NCBI GenBank assembly: GCA_900472625.1
Contig: UCIT01000013.1
Span: forward strand, 1-48,357
Source: Hyphomicrobiales bacterium
GTDB lineage: Bacteria > Pseudomonadota > Alphaproteobacteria > Rhizobiales > Rhizobiaceae
DNA length: 48,357 nt
Reading direction: 5' to 3'
Shown here: positions 17,939-28,057 of the stretch, piece by piece
How positions within the stretch are numbered: position 1 is the stretch's first letter
Layout of the letters: each line of letters begins with the position of its first letter
Position numbers and translations under genes: made by a program
The notes under the pieces: generated by a model
Databases searched by the model: none
Told to the model about the DNA's origin: nothing
What the model saw: the letters and a program-made list of their open reading frames with translations, nothing else

Positions 17939-18146
17939 AACGAAGCCTGCCCGGTGACGAAGCCCATGACGCCCTGGGCCGGTAAGTGTCACTGGTCGAT
18001 GACACACTCATACGTAGGCTATCCGGGAATTGATTTCCGGATTGCCTCGTTTTCGGGCAAATGAATACTCTGTTCGCAGCAGATGGGATGTCAAATCATC
18101 CGGGAACGGCTATATAGCGGCGAAATCCGTTCAAGAGTGTTCCTGC

Positions 18147-19069
<923 letters not shown>

Positions 19070-19073
<4 letters not shown>

Positions 19074-19831
19074 ATTTCGAAGCCATCAAGTCCATCTACT
19101 ACTTCGAGATGGCCCGCACCCGCCGCACGCTGCTGCAGAGCGTGGTGTCGCCCGTCATTTCGACCTCGCTCTATTTCATCGTCTTCGGTGCTGCCGTGGG
19201 GTCGCGTATCCAGGAAGTGGAAGGCATCTCCTACGGCGCCTTCATCACGCCCGGCCTGATCATGCTGACGCTTCTCGGCCAGTGCATCGGCAACGGGTCG
19301 TTCGGGATCTATTTCCCGAAATTCACCGGCACGATCTACGAGGTGCTGTCGGCGCCGGTGGCTATGACCGAGATTCTGCTTGGCTATGTCGGGGCGGCGG
19401 CGACCAAGGGGCTGATGATCGGGGTGATCATCCTGTTGACGGCGAATGTCTTCGTCGATGTCAGGATCGAGCATCCGTTGATGATGGCGCTGTTCTTCGT
19501 GCTCACCGCCATCACCTTCAGTCTGTTCGGCTTCATGATCGGGCTTTGGGCCAACAATTTCGAGCAGCTGAACCTGATCCCGATGCTGGTGGTGCCGCCG
19601 CTGACCTTCCTCGGCGGCAGCTTCTACTCGATCAACATGCTGCCGCCCTTCTGGCAGGCGGTCAGCCATTTCAATCCGGTCCTCTACCTGGTCAGCGGCT
19701 TTCGCTGGAGCTTCTACGGCATCGCCGACGTCAACCCGCTGATCAGCCTCGGAATGATCTCGCTTTTCCTGGCGCTGTGCCTGGGCACGCTCGGCTGGAT
19801 GTTCCGGACCGGTTACAAGCTGCGCAACTGA
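19070..19831 (+). CDS. ABC-2 type exporter, permease subunit
   Basis: This 253-residue membrane protein has about six membrane segments. It contains [32 protein letters not shown] and the family motif [16 protein letters not shown]. It starts with GTG inside the stop of the ATPase gene (GTGA, four-base overlap). With that ATPase it should form a 2+2 exporter. The substrate is unknown. NodJ-, drug- and lipid-type exporters share this plan. Confidence 0.9.
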
Positions 19832-19837
19832 CCGGCT

Positions 19838-20641
19838 TCAGGGGCGGTCCGCCGCACTCTCTGTCGATGCGTTCGGGCTCGAGCCCGAGCGGGTGCTGAG
19901 CGTCATGTAGATGACGATGACGACGATCGCGCCGAGGAACAGCAGGCTGGTGTAGATCGTGCCGAATCCGAGGCCACCATAGTCCGTCGGCTGGGATAGC
20001 AGGTCCCCGAAGGACGCGCCGAGGGGCCGAGTGAAGATATAGGCCAGCCAGAATGCCAGAATGCCGTTCATGCCGAGGCGATAGTGGCTGAGCGCGATGG
20101 CACCGATCACCCCAAGAAACAGCAGCGCCGTCGTCAGATAGCCGAGGCTCATCGTCTCCGCGATCAGATCTCCAGCTGCCGTTCCGAGCGCAAAGGTGAA
20201 CAGGATCGCCAGCCAGTACAGCGTTTCGCGCCTGTCGGTGTAGATCGTGTGGATCGACAGCGTTCGTTCCAGCCAATACCAACTGAGGAACGTCAGAGCC
20301 AGGACGAGGGAAAACCCTGCTGTCGTGGCTTCAAGCGGTACGCCGAAGTTGTCGACCAGGTTGTCGGTCACCAGCGTGCCGACGATGCTGATCAGAACCA
20401 CGGCGGCCCAATAGGCTGCGGGAACATAGCGCTTCAGCGAAAACTGGAAGGCGATGGCGATCGCAAGGATTGCCGTCATGATAAGCGAGGTCACCGTCAA
20501 TCCCAGTCCGAGATTGACGGCTAGATAATCGGCGGCCGTCTCGCCCATGGTGACGGCCATGAGTTTGATCAGCCAGAAGTCGACGGTAACGTCGGGGACG
20601 CGGTTGGCGGGCTGGCGGGCGGGGGATATGGCATTCGTCAT
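19838..20641 (-). CDS. DUF347 / COG4705 repeat membrane protein
   Basis: This 267-residue polytopic membrane protein contains four copies of a DUF347-type repeat around short acidic motifs. The clearest are KLMAVTMGETAADYLAV, VGTLVTDNLVDNFGV, FALGTAAGDLIAE and RPLGASFGDLLSQP. The conserved acidic residues lie within helices, as expected for an ion- or metal-handling carrier, but no function is established. It lies 15 bp downstream of the small secreted protein in the same direction and probably in the same operon, divergent from the two-component genes. Confidence 0.85.
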   Translation of the reverse strand: MTNAISPARQPANRVPDVTVDFWLIKLMAVTMGETAADYLAVNLGLGLTVTSLIMTAILAIAIAFQFSLKRYVPAAYWAAVVLISIVGTLVTDNLVDNFGVPLEATTAGFSLVLALTFLSWYWLERTLSIHTIYTDRRETLYWLAILFTFALGTAAGDLIAETMSLGYLTTALLFLGVIGAIALSHYRLGMNGILAFWLAYIFTRPLGASFGDLLSQPTDYGGLGFGTIYTSLLFLGAIVVIVIYMTLSTRSGSSPNASTESAADRP

Positions 20642-20656
20642 CAGGGCTACTCCGGT

Positions 20657-20923
20657 TTACTTGCCCATGATCTTCATGGCTTCCGCGAGAAACTTGTCGG
20701 ATCGCGCATCGTCATCGGCGTTGCAGCGCTCGACGGCCTTGGCTTCGAGGTCGTCCACCTTCTTGATGTCGGCATCGCCGAGCTTGGCAGAGGCTTTGGT
20801 GGCACGCATCTCCTTGAGCATGTCCTCGCAGGGTGCGGATGCGGCATGCGCCGGAATCGACACAACAATGAAGCCGAGGGCGACGAAGGCATTCAGAATT
20901 CCGGCGGCGGCGATGGTTTTCAT
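20657..20923 (-). CDS. Small periplasmic protein with two cysteines
   Basis: This 88-residue protein has a signal peptide (MKTIAAAGILNAFVALGFIVVSIPAHA^A). A mature part of about 60 residues is highly charged, with Cys in SAPCEDML and VERCNADDD that may pair. It ends KFLAEAMKIMGK. An AAGGAAAT site precedes the ATG. It is the first gene after the divergent control region, so it is a likely target of the two-component system beside it. Similar small proteins of unknown function accompany COG4705 genes. No named family recognised. Confidence 0.75.
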   Translation of the reverse strand: MKTIAAAGILNAFVALGFIVVSIPAHAASAPCEDMLKEMRATKASAKLGDADIKKVDDLEAKAVERCNADDDARSDKFLAEAMKIMGK

Positions 20924-21008
20924 GGTGATTTCCTTTGGTTCCAGTGTTCATCCGATTGCCGTCGGTACTGTTTTCTCCGGCCGGCATGGCAGACGATAGA
21001 ACCGTGGT

Positions 21009-21036
21009 CATACGACCGCCTTGCCGCAACCATACG
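21009..21036. promoter_or_regulatory. Paired CATACG sites, candidate response-regulator operator
   Basis: Two near-palindromes, GGTCATACGACC and AACCATACGGTT, share the core CATACG at 21009-21014 and 21031-21036. They are 22 bp apart, about two helical turns. Tandem sites with such spacing suit OmpR-family regulators. They lie between the small secreted protein and the regulator gene. Confidence 0.45.
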
Positions 21037-21153
21037 GTTTCGTAAGCTTTGCGAACTGTGGTGGAGTTCCGCCTGAAAACAGCTAATCTGGCGCTATCGG
21101 ATGTCGGCGCTGGCGGGCAACTCGCAGCAAACGGGATGGAATGGGCGACGCGG

Positions 21154-21831
21154 ATGTGGATACTGCTGGTCGAAGATGACCGACGGGCGGCCGAGTATGT
21201 GGCGCGCGGTTTTACGCAGGCCGGTCACATCTGCGACGTCGTCCATGACGGGCATGACGGCCTGTTCCAGGCGACGCGCGAGGCCTACGATCTCGTCGTC
21301 GTCGACAGGATGCTGCCCGGTCTTGACGGGCTTTCGCTGGTCAAGGCCTTGCGGGCGGCGCGTATCAGCACGCCGACCCTGTTTCTGACGTCGATCGGCG
21401 GCGTCGATGATCGTGTCGACGGGCTGGAGGCGGGCGGCGACGACTATCTGGTCAAGCCCTTCGCCTTCTCCGAGCTTTTGGCGCGGGCCAACGCCCTGGC
21501 CCGCCGTCCGCGGCTGCAGGAGCAGAAGACCGTGCTCAGGATCGCCGATCTCGAACTCGACCTCTTGCGCCGCCAGGCGACACGGGCCGGGCAGGTGATC
21601 GAGCTGCAACCGCGCGAGTTCACGCTGCTGGAGGTTCTGATGCGCGGCGAGGGGCGGGTGCTGACACGGACGATGCTGCTCGAGCGCGTCTGGGACTTTC
21701 ACTTCGATCCGAAAACCAGCGTCGTGGAAACCCATATCAGCCGTCTGCGAGCCAAGATCGACCGGCCGTTCGAGGTGCAGCTTCTGCATACGGTGCGCAA
21801 CACGGGCTACAGCCTGCATGCGCCGCACTAG
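21154..21831 (+). CDS. OmpR-family response regulator
   Basis: This 225-residue regulator has a receiver domain starting MWILLVEDDRRAAEY, phospho-acceptor Asp51 in VVVDRMLPGLDG, Thr/Ser in LFLTSIG and Lys in DYLVKPF. A C-terminal winged helix follows: ELQPREFTLLEVLMRGEGRVLTR, VWDFHFDP and VETHISRLRAKID. It should bind DNA as a phosphorylated dimer. The start was placed at MWILLVEDD by analogy with the family. An ATG at 21136 would add six residues, and neither has a strong ribosome site. The histidine kinase gene overlaps its end by 14 bases. Confidence 0.9.
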   Translation: MWILLVEDDRRAAEYVARGFTQAGHICDVVHDGHDGLFQATREAYDLVVVDRMLPGLDGLSLVKALRAARISTPTLFLTSIGGVDDRVDGLEAGGDDYLVKPFAFSELLARANALARRPRLQEQKTVLRIADLELDLLRRQATRAGQVIELQPREFTLLEVLMRGEGRVLTRTMLLERVWDFHFDPKTSVVETHISRLRAKIDRPFEVQLLHTVRNTGYSLHAPH

Positions 21832-23182
21832 TCTCTTCCGCAGCACGCCCTTCCGGCTGGCACTGACATTCGGCGTGCTGTTCATCGCCGCCTTCCTGGT
21901 CGCCGGGGCGATAACCTATCACATGCTGAACAGCGGTCTGGCACGCCAGCTCGACGACACCGTCAACGAGACCTACGCGGCCGTCGCCTCCACCTATGCG
22001 CAGAACGACGTCGAGGATCTGATTGCCGCCGTCAACACCTATTCGAGCCTGCGGTCTCCGGATCAGGGCGTCTTTTCGCTATCGGATGGCAATGGCCGGC
22101 TGCTGGCCGGAAATCTCGCGCCCCCGACGCTAAGCGCAGGCCTGTGGACCGTCGGGGCGGAGGCTCTGGGACTGCCGGACGGGCACGCCTATCGTGTCAG
22201 GATCGGGACGGTGGGTGGCAATCGCCTTGTGGTCGGTCGCAGTTTTTCGGAGAAGGAGAGGCTGGCGCAGATCCTGCTGGTAAGCCTCGGCTGGGCTGCC
22301 GGCGTCATTGTCCTGATCGCCGTCGGCGGCGGCGTGTTTCTTGCCGTGAGGGCACAGAACCGGCTGGACGCCGTCGCGCGCACCATGGTGGATGTTTCTA
22401 ACGGAGACCTTTCCAGGCGCATCGTGCTCAAGGGAAATGGCGATGACGTTGATCTGGTCTCCAGCCAGATCAACCATGCACTCGACCGGCTCTCCGGCCT
22501 TGTGGAGGGCATGCGGCAGGTGAGTTCGGATATTGCCCACGAGTTGAAAACGCCGCTCAACCGCTTGACGTTGATGCTGGCGGAGGCGGCGGACAGAGAC
22601 GAGCGCGGTGAACCGGTTGGCTCTCTGATCGCCGAGGCCACCGCGGAAAGCGATCACATCAATGCGACGTTCGAAGCGCTCCTGCGCATTTCCCAGATCG
22701 AGGCGGGAGCGCGGCGTACTCGATTTCAACCGGTCGATCTGGCGGCGCTGATGGCCGCGGTTGCCGAAATCTATACGGATGTCGCTTCGGATGCGGCGCA
22801 GACCTTGCTTTTTTCAGCGCCCGACTGTGTCGATGCGACGGTCATGGGCGACCGCGAGTTGCTGACGCAGCTGTTCGTCAATCTGGTCGAGAACGCGATC
22901 AACCATAGCGGCGCCGGCTCCCGGCTGGGCATTGGCCTGGCGCTGGAGCCACAGGGTATTGTTGCCAGCGTGACGGACAACGGGCCTGGCATTCCGGTTG
23001 GCGAGCGGGAAAATGTCTTTCGACGCCTCTATCGACTGGACAAGAGCCGATCGACGCCGGGCAGCGGCCTCGGTCTCAGCCTTGTGCGGGCAATTGCCGA
23101 GCTGCACCAGGCGCAGGTGTCGCTGGAAGACAACGCGCCAGGTACGAGAGTATCGGTCCGGTTTGCGCGCGTCGGTGACTGA
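21818..23182 (+). CDS. Sensor histidine kinase, EnvZ/QseC-type
   Basis: This 454-residue kinase has a membrane helix near residues 12-34, a periplasmic sensor of about 115 residues and a second helix near 150-172. A HAMP domain, DHp helix with phosphorylated His241 (SSDIAHELKTPLNRL) and an ATPase domain follow, with N box LVENAINHS, G1 DNGPGIP and G2 GSGLGLSLV. It should phosphorylate the regulator encoded just before it. The periplasmic domain has no recognised fold. The start overlaps the regulator stop, so the two are translationally linked. Confidence 0.92.
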   Translation: MRRTSLFRSTPFRLALTFGVLFIAAFLVAGAITYHMLNSGLARQLDDTVNETYAAVASTYAQNDVEDLIAAVNTYSSLRSPDQGVFSLSDGNGRLLAGNLAPPTLSAGLWTVGAEALGLPDGHAYRVRIGTVGGNRLVVGRSFSEKERLAQILLVSLGWAAGVIVLIAVGGGVFLAVRAQNRLDAVARTMVDVSNGDLSRRIVLKGNGDDVDLVSSQINHALDRLSGLVEGMRQVSSDIAHELKTPLNRLTLMLAEAADRDERGEPVGSLIAEATAESDHINATFEALLRISQIEAGARRTRFQPVDLAALMAAVAEIYTDVASDAAQTLLFSAPDCVDATVMGDRELLTQLFVNLVENAINHSGAGSRLGIGLALEPQGIVASVTDNGPGIPVGERENVFRRLYRLDKSRSTPGSGLGLSLVRAIAELHQAQVSLEDNAPGTRVSVRFARVGD

Positions 23183-23252
23183 CCTTGGTCGGCGGGGGGC
23201 TTGGCCCTCTCGCCTTATGCTGTGTATGAACCGGCGACATCTTGGATTTTGA

Positions 23253-24557
23253 ATGGCTTGCGGTGCGGGGAAAGCGTCATATGATCGCTCTCACCCGATT
23301 TCCTTACAGCTCTTCAGTTTTCCGGTTCAAGCATTGCCCTTCGATCTCGTCATTTCAAATGTCCGCCTCGGCTCCGTGCCGGATCCAGTCGATATCGCCA
23401 TCGCCGACGGCAAGATTGCCGAGATCGGCGCGTCGATTGTTCATTCCGGTCTTGTCGAGGACGGGCAGGGTATGTTTGCCTTTGGCGGCTTCGTGGAAAG
23501 CCATATCCATCTCGACAAGGCGATGATCCTCGACCGCTGCCCGATCTGCGAGGGAACGCTTGGCGAGGCAATCGCGCTGACGGCAAAGGCGAAGGCCGGC
23601 TTTACCGAGGCCGACGTCTATCTCCGGGCAAGCCAGGTGGTCGAGAAGGCTATCCTGCAGGGAACGACCCGAATGCGCAGCTTCGTCGAGGTCGATCCGC
23701 GGGCGGGGTTCCGCTCGCTCGACGCGCTGCTGCGGGTGGGGCGCGACTACGCTTGGGCCATCGATATCGAGCTTTGCGCCTTTGCGCAGGAGGGGATCAC
23801 CAACGAACCGGAAACGGCGGCCATGCTGGCGCAGGCGCTGGATAAGGGTGCGCATCTGGTCGGCGGCTGCCCCTATACCGATCCCGATCCGCATGCACAT
23901 GTCGAGGCGATCTTCGAACTGGCGCTGCGCTATGACGTCGACGTCGATTTTCACGCCGATTTCGATCTCGATCCCGACAATTCCATCCTGCCGAAGATCG
24001 CTGCCGAGACTATCCGGCACGGCTATCAGGGGCGGGTGTCGGTGGGGCATGTGACCAAGCTCGCGGCAATGACACCGGAGGCCCTGAAAACCGCAGCCGG
24101 CCTCCTCGCCGAAACCGGCATTGCCGTGACCATCCTGCCGGCGACCGATCTGTTTCTGACCGGCCGCGGGCTGCAGCGGCTGGCGCCGCGTGGCGTGGCA
24201 CCAGGCTCGGTGCTGAGCGCGCAAGGCGTCCTCGTCAGCCTCGCCAGCAACAATATTCTCAACCCGTTCACGCCATTCGGCGATTGCTCGCTCGCCCGTA
24301 TCGCCAATCTCTACGCCAACGTGGCGCATCTGGCGCGCGACGTCGATATGGAGCAGGTGTTTTCGATGGTGACGGCCAACGCCGCGCTTCAACTGCGCGC
24401 TCCTTACGGCATGAGCGTCGGCTCTATTGCCGATATCGTGTTGATCGATGCGCAAAACGCTAGTGACGCGGTACGGTCGATCGCGCCGGTCGCGGCAGGC
24501 TGGAAGCGTGGGCGCAAGACGTTCGAGCGGCCGCGGGCCAAGCTCTTCCGGCCGTGA
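23253..24557 (+). CDS. Amidohydrolase, cytosine-deaminase-related
   Basis: This 434-residue protein has the amidohydrolase barrel. Metal ligands are seen in ESHIHLDKAM, DFHADFDLDP and GHVTKL. At the place of the CodA catalytic Glu (HCDE) it has HADF, and at the place of the CodA Asp (GHDD) it has ASNN in SLASNNILNPFTPFG. It is therefore probably not a cytosine deaminase but belongs to a related hydrolase group of unknown substrate. The start is uncertain. The first 25 residues from ATG 23253 do not resemble the family, while TTG 23334 (LPFDLVISNVRL) begins where related proteins do. It stands alone, in the same direction as the kinase. Confidence 0.8.
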   Translation: MACGAGKASYDRSHPISLQLFSFPVQALPFDLVISNVRLGSVPDPVDIAIADGKIAEIGASIVHSGLVEDGQGMFAFGGFVESHIHLDKAMILDRCPICEGTLGEAIALTAKAKAGFTEADVYLRASQVVEKAILQGTTRMRSFVEVDPRAGFRSLDALLRVGRDYAWAIDIELCAFAQEGITNEPETAAMLAQALDKGAHLVGGCPYTDPDPHAHVEAIFELALRYDVDVDFHADFDLDPDNSILPKIAAETIRHGYQGRVSVGHVTKLAAMTPEALKTAAGLLAETGIAVTILPATDLFLTGRGLQRLAPRGVAPGSVLSAQGVLVSLASNNILNPFTPFGDCSLARIANLYANVAHLARDVDMEQVFSMVTANAALQLRAPYGMSVGSIADIVLIDAQNASDAVRSIAPVAAGWKRGRKTFERPRAKLFRP

Positions 24558-24563
24558 ATGCGG

Positions 24564-25265
24564 TCAGTCGCGCATCCTGAGTTCGTCGGTCTGCATCTGA
24601 AGCGAGCCGAGTGTCTCCAGAAAGCTCATGCCGAGCAGGCTCTGGTCGAGCTTGCCGTCCTCGGCGACGCTGGCGGTGACGTTGTTGCGAACGATCGGGC
24701 CGATCGCCACCTCCGACAGTGTGACGGGCGCCGCCTGCGCGCGGCCGTTGGCGGTCATCACGTTCATCGAGTAGGTGAGGTTGTCGGGGATGATGCCGAC
24801 GCGTTCGGCATCCTCGCGCGACAGCGCCACCATGCTGGCACCGGTATCGACCAGCATCGAGATGGTCTGGCCGTTGATCTCGACGTCGGCTTCGAAATGG
24901 CCGTTCAGCAGCTTGTGCAGGATCACCTCCTGGCCGCCTTCGCTTGTGGTGACGACGACGGCGCGGCCGGGCACGAGGCCGGCGAGCAGTCGGTTGCCGA
25001 TGGCGGCTGCGTCCTGCCGGTATAGATAGGCGGTGGCGAGCGCGAGGATAAGCACCAGCCAGATCATCATGTGGCGCACGGTTTCGCCGACGCTGATGCG
25101 ACGACCCCAGATGCCGGCCGCAAGCATCAGCGCGATCGGCAGGAGATACATCATCCGGCCGAAATCATCGGTTCTGACGCCGAGTATCTTCGGGCTGTCG
25201 TGGTTGAGGAGCAGGATTATCAGGCCGATACCGAGACCGCCAAGGCCGATCGTCATCCTGTTCAT
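24564..25265 (-). CDS. Membrane-anchored retropepsin-like aspartic protease
   Basis: This 233-residue protein has about three N-terminal membrane segments (about residues 5-20, 37-57 and 62-83). A single-lobe clan AA aspartic protease domain follows, with [12 protein letters not shown] (the catalytic Asp-Thr-Gly), the mid-strand [12 protein letters not shown] and a C-terminal [11 protein letters not shown]. Single-lobe retropepsins act as homodimers. The family resembles TIGR02281 proteins of alphaproteobacteria, whose substrate is unknown. Its ATG overlaps the DUF1289 TGA (ATGA), so it is coupled to that gene and through it to cobS. Confidence 0.85.
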   Translation of the reverse strand: MNRMTIGLGGLGIGLIILLLNHDSPKILGVRTDDFGRMMYLLPIALMLAAGIWGRRISVGETVRHMMIWLVLILALATAYLYRQDAAAIGNRLLAGLVPGRAVVVTTSEGGQEVILHKLLNGHFEADVEINGQTISMLVDTGASMVALSREDAERVGIIPDNLTYSMNVMTANGRAQAAPVTLSEVAIGPIVRNNVTASVAEDGKLDQSLLGMSFLETLGSLQMQTDELRMRD

Positions 25266-25471
25266 GCTGGCTGCTCCATCCGATTGGCGGCGACGCGCTC
25301 TGCTGCCTGCGGCATTGCTCTCAAGCGGGCTGGAAGCGCGCGCATCAATGCCTGCCTCTCCTGATCGGAAAACGCCGTCCAACCGCCGATCTCCTCGATC
25401 GTGCGGCCGCAGCCGACGCAGAAGCCGCTTGGTGAATCGATCGCGCAGACGTGGATGCAAGGGCTCAGCAT
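25262..25471 (-). CDS. DUF1289 Cys-rich small protein
   Basis: This 69-residue protein has the DUF1289 pattern [22 protein letters not shown], with four Cys (two close pairs) suited to bind zinc or an iron-sulfur cluster, then IEEIGGW. DUF1289 has no known function. It begins at the first ATG after the cobS stop (19-bp gap) and ends in an ATGA overlap with the protease gene. Confidence 0.85.
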   Translation of the reverse strand: MLSPCIHVCAIDSPSGFCVGCGRTIEEIGGWTAFSDQERQALMRALPARLRAMPQAAERVAANRMEQPA

Positions 25472-25490
25472 GACAAATGATATCGTTGTT

Positions 25491-26273
25491 TCACAATGCC
25501 ATGGCAAGGGCGCAAAGGGCCGCGGCTTCGGAAATCTGCGCTGCGGCGCCCAACGTGTCGCCGGTATGGCCGCCGAGCGTGCTTCGAACGATCCTGCCGA
25601 AGAGCAAGACCGATATGCCTGCCGCCAGAAGGCTGCAGACCAGCGGCAGCAGACCGAGGCTGGGCCAAATGAGCAGGGCGGCCAGCAGGCAGCCGGAGAC
25701 CAGTGCCGTCTGCATGACACCCTCGCTCGGCTGCCCGGCGGCGGCGGCGACGCCGTCGCTCTTGGCTGGCGGCAGGCGCTGCCAGTGCCAGACCAGCGCG
25801 CAGCGGCTGATGCAGCCGACGGCCGGCAGCGCCAGCGCGGCGGCGAACGGCACGGTGCCGCGGGCAATGGCGGCGATGGCGGCGGCGCGGATGGCGAAGG
25901 AGAGAATCAGCGCGATGGCACCATAGGTTCCGATGCGGCTGTCCTTCATGATCGACAGGCTGTGGTCGCGGTCGCGTCCGCCACCGATGCCGTCGGCGCA
26001 ATCTGCGAGACCGTCCTCGTGCAGTGCGCCAGATACGATCGCCTGGACGGCGAGGGCGACCAGCGCCGACATCAGCCGGTCGGCATGCAGGCAAAGCATC
26101 AGGAGCAGCACGATTGCGGGCAGGATGCCGATGAAAATGCCGGCGACCGGGAAGGCGCGGGCGACGCGGCCGAGCTTGCCGTCATAGCCCTCGAAAGCGG
26201 ATTTCGGCATCGGGACACGGCTGAGGAACGCGACGGCGCGCGCGATGTCGGCCGCATAGGTTGCGATGTTCAT
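25491..26273 (-). CDS. cobS: Adenosylcobinamide-GDP ribazoletransferase (cobalamin synthase)
   Basis: CobS (CobV in Pseudomonas naming) is an inner-membrane enzyme that joins adenosylcobinamide-GDP to alpha-ribazole, the last step of cobalamin assembly. The 260-residue product has about six membrane segments and the Asp-rich active-site motif [15 protein letters not shown], then [15 protein letters not shown], both diagnostic. It is divergent from cobT, which supplies the alpha-ribazole phosphate. The start at 26273 follows a GGGGGC-type site, and the 36 upstream codons look non-coding. No cobalamin riboswitch is recognisable in the 138-bp divergent gap. Confidence 0.93.
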   Translation of the reverse strand: MNIATYAADIARAVAFLSRVPMPKSAFEGYDGKLGRVARAFPVAGIFIGILPAIVLLLMLCLHADRLMSALVALAVQAIVSGALHEDGLADCADGIGGGRDRDHSLSIMKDSRIGTYGAIALILSFAIRAAAIAAIARGTVPFAAALALPAVGCISRCALVWHWQRLPPAKSDGVAAAAGQPSEGVMQTALVSGCLLAALLIWPSLGLLPLVCSLLAAGISVLLFGRIVRSTLGGHTGDTLGAAAQISEAAALCALAMAL

Positions 26274-26411
26274 TCCGTGTCTGCCCCCGAGACCGTATGC
26301 GGCGCTTTTGCAGTTGTTCCGCTGCTCGGCTGCCTTTAAGAGAGTGGCCGTGAAAGAAGCTGATTTGCAGCCAAAAGACAAGTTTATAGACGAGACAAGG
26401 AAGCCGCATTC

Positions 26412-27428
26412 ATGAGCGTTTCAGGCCTGCCGTTCGACGATTTCCGCGCCCTTCTGCGCGATCTGCCCGGTCCGGACGCGCGGGCGCTGGTGGCTGCGCG
26501 CGAGCGCGATGCGCAGCTGACAAAGCCGCCCGGCGGATTGGGCCGGCTTGAGGAAATCGCCTTCTGGCTGGCCGCCTGGACGGGCCGGACGCCGGCCGTC
26601 AACCGGCCGCTGGTGGCGATCTTTGCCGGCAACCACGGTGTTACCAAGCAGGACATCACGCCGTTTCCGCCATCTGTAACGCAGCAGATGGTCGAGAATT
26701 TCGCGGCCGGCGGCGCGGCCATCAACCAGATCTGCGTGGCCTATGATCTCGGCCTCAAGGTGTTCGACCTGGCGCTCGACTATCCCACAGGCGATATCAC
26801 TGAGGAGCCGGCGTTGTCGGAACGCGATTGTGCCGCCACCATGGCCTTCGGCATGGAGGCGATCGCCGGTGGTACCGATCTCCTGTGCATCGGCGAGATG
26901 GGCATCGGCAACACGACGATCGCCGCGGCGATCAACTATGCGCTCTACGGCGGCAACGCGCGCGACTGGGTCGGCCCGGGCACGGGGTCTCAGGGGGAGA
27001 TGTTCGAGCGCAAGGTCGCGGCCGTCGAGAAGGCGGTGGCGCTGCACAGCGATCATCTCGACGATCCGCTGGAAATCATGCGTCGTCTCGGCGGCCGTGA
27101 GATCGCCGCGATGGCAGGGGCCATTCTGGCCGCGCGCGTCGAGAAGATCCCGGTGCTGATCGACGGCTACGTCGCAACCGCCGCGGCGGCGATCCTGCAG
27201 GCGGCCAATCCGTCGGCGCTGGATCACTGCCTGATCGGCCATGTTTCGGGCGAACCTGGACATCTGCGCGCCATCGAAATGCTTGGAAAGACGCCGCTGC
27301 TGGCGCTCGGCATGCGGCTCGGCGAGGGTACGGGCGCGGCACTTGCCGCCGGTATCGTCAAGGCGGCCGCTGCCTGCCACTCCGGCATGGCGACTTTTGC
27401 ACAGGCAGGCGTCACGAACACGCATTGA
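26412..27428 (+). CDS. cobT: Nicotinate-nucleotide:dimethylbenzimidazole phosphoribosyltransferase
   Basis: CobT (CobU in Pseudomonas naming) transfers phosphoribose from nicotinate mononucleotide to dimethylbenzimidazole to give alpha-ribazole phosphate. The 338-residue protein is full length. It has [20 protein letters not shown] at the base-binding site, [25 protein letters not shown], and [12 protein letters not shown] with the catalytic Glu. It should not be confused with the cobaltochelatase subunit of the same name. AAGGAAG precedes the ATG. It pairs divergently with cobS. Confidence 0.95.
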   Translation: MSVSGLPFDDFRALLRDLPGPDARALVAARERDAQLTKPPGGLGRLEEIAFWLAAWTGRTPAVNRPLVAIFAGNHGVTKQDITPFPPSVTQQMVENFAAGGAAINQICVAYDLGLKVFDLALDYPTGDITEEPALSERDCAATMAFGMEAIAGGTDLLCIGEMGIGNTTIAAAINYALYGGNARDWVGPGTGSQGEMFERKVAAVEKAVALHSDHLDDPLEIMRRLGGREIAAMAGAILAARVEKIPVLIDGYVATAAAAILQAANPSALDHCLIGHVSGEPGHLRAIEMLGKTPLLALGMRLGEGTGAALAAGIVKAAAACHSGMATFAQAGVTNTH

Positions 27429-27561
27429 GGTTAGTGTGGCTTCAGGTTCGTGACAGGTTTGTGACGGAAGGGTTGCGACGGGGACCGCGAACCGGTATTC
27501 GCATTTTTCTGATATAGCGCGGCAGAGATTGCCGCCACCGACCTGACGACGAGGACGCCCG

Positions 27562-27942
27562 ATGAAGCCTGCCGTGACCAAACTCACCGGCATCAGCCAC
27601 TTTTTTGCCGCCGCCAGCTATTCGCTCGGCGGATTCAAGCGACTGATCAAGGAGGCTGCGTTCCGGCAGGAGTTGTTGTTTGCCGCCGTCGCGCTGATCC
27701 TGCTTCTGGCGGTCGGCGCAACGCTGGTCGAACTGATGATCGCCGTCATGCTGTTTCTGGTGCTGTTCGCCATCGAGGCGCTGAACACGGCCATCGAGGA
27801 AGTGATCGACCGGATTTCGCCGGAGATATCAAGCGTCGGCAAGCATGCGAAGGATCTGGGGTCGTTCGCGGTGCTGTGCATGCTGGCAGCTTGCGGGCTG
27901 TTTTTGCTGTTCACGGTCGGCAAACATCTGTTGCTTGGGTAA
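27562..27942 (+). CDS. dgkA: Diacylglycerol kinase, DgkA type
   Basis: This 126-residue integral membrane enzyme has three helices and the family motif FAIEALNTAIEEVIDRIS, with the catalytic Glu and metal-binding Glu/Asn of prokaryotic DgkA. KEAAFRQELLF marks the first amphipathic segment. DgkA phosphorylates diacylglycerol to phosphatidate and recycles lipid left from osmoregulated glucan or lipid modification. GAGGA lies seven bases before the ATG. It appears monocistronic. Confidence 0.92.
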   Translation: MKPAVTKLTGISHFFAAASYSLGGFKRLIKEAAFRQELLFAAVALILLLAVGATLVELMIAVMLFLVLFAIEALNTAIEEVIDRISPEISSVGKHAKDLGSFAVLCMLAACGLFLLFTVGKHLLLG

Positions 27943-28057
27943 GCTTGCTGTCGCCGTTCGGGCTACGTTCCCGGGAGAGGGCAATTTCAGATATGCGCAG
28001 ACCAGCTGTTATTTTCCGACCGGCAACGGTTCTTCACTGAACGATTGAGCGTTCTAC

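Noticed and set aside
26274..26411. Cobalamin riboswitch between cobS and cobT
   Set aside because: The gap is only 138 bp and contains no B12-box-like sequence.
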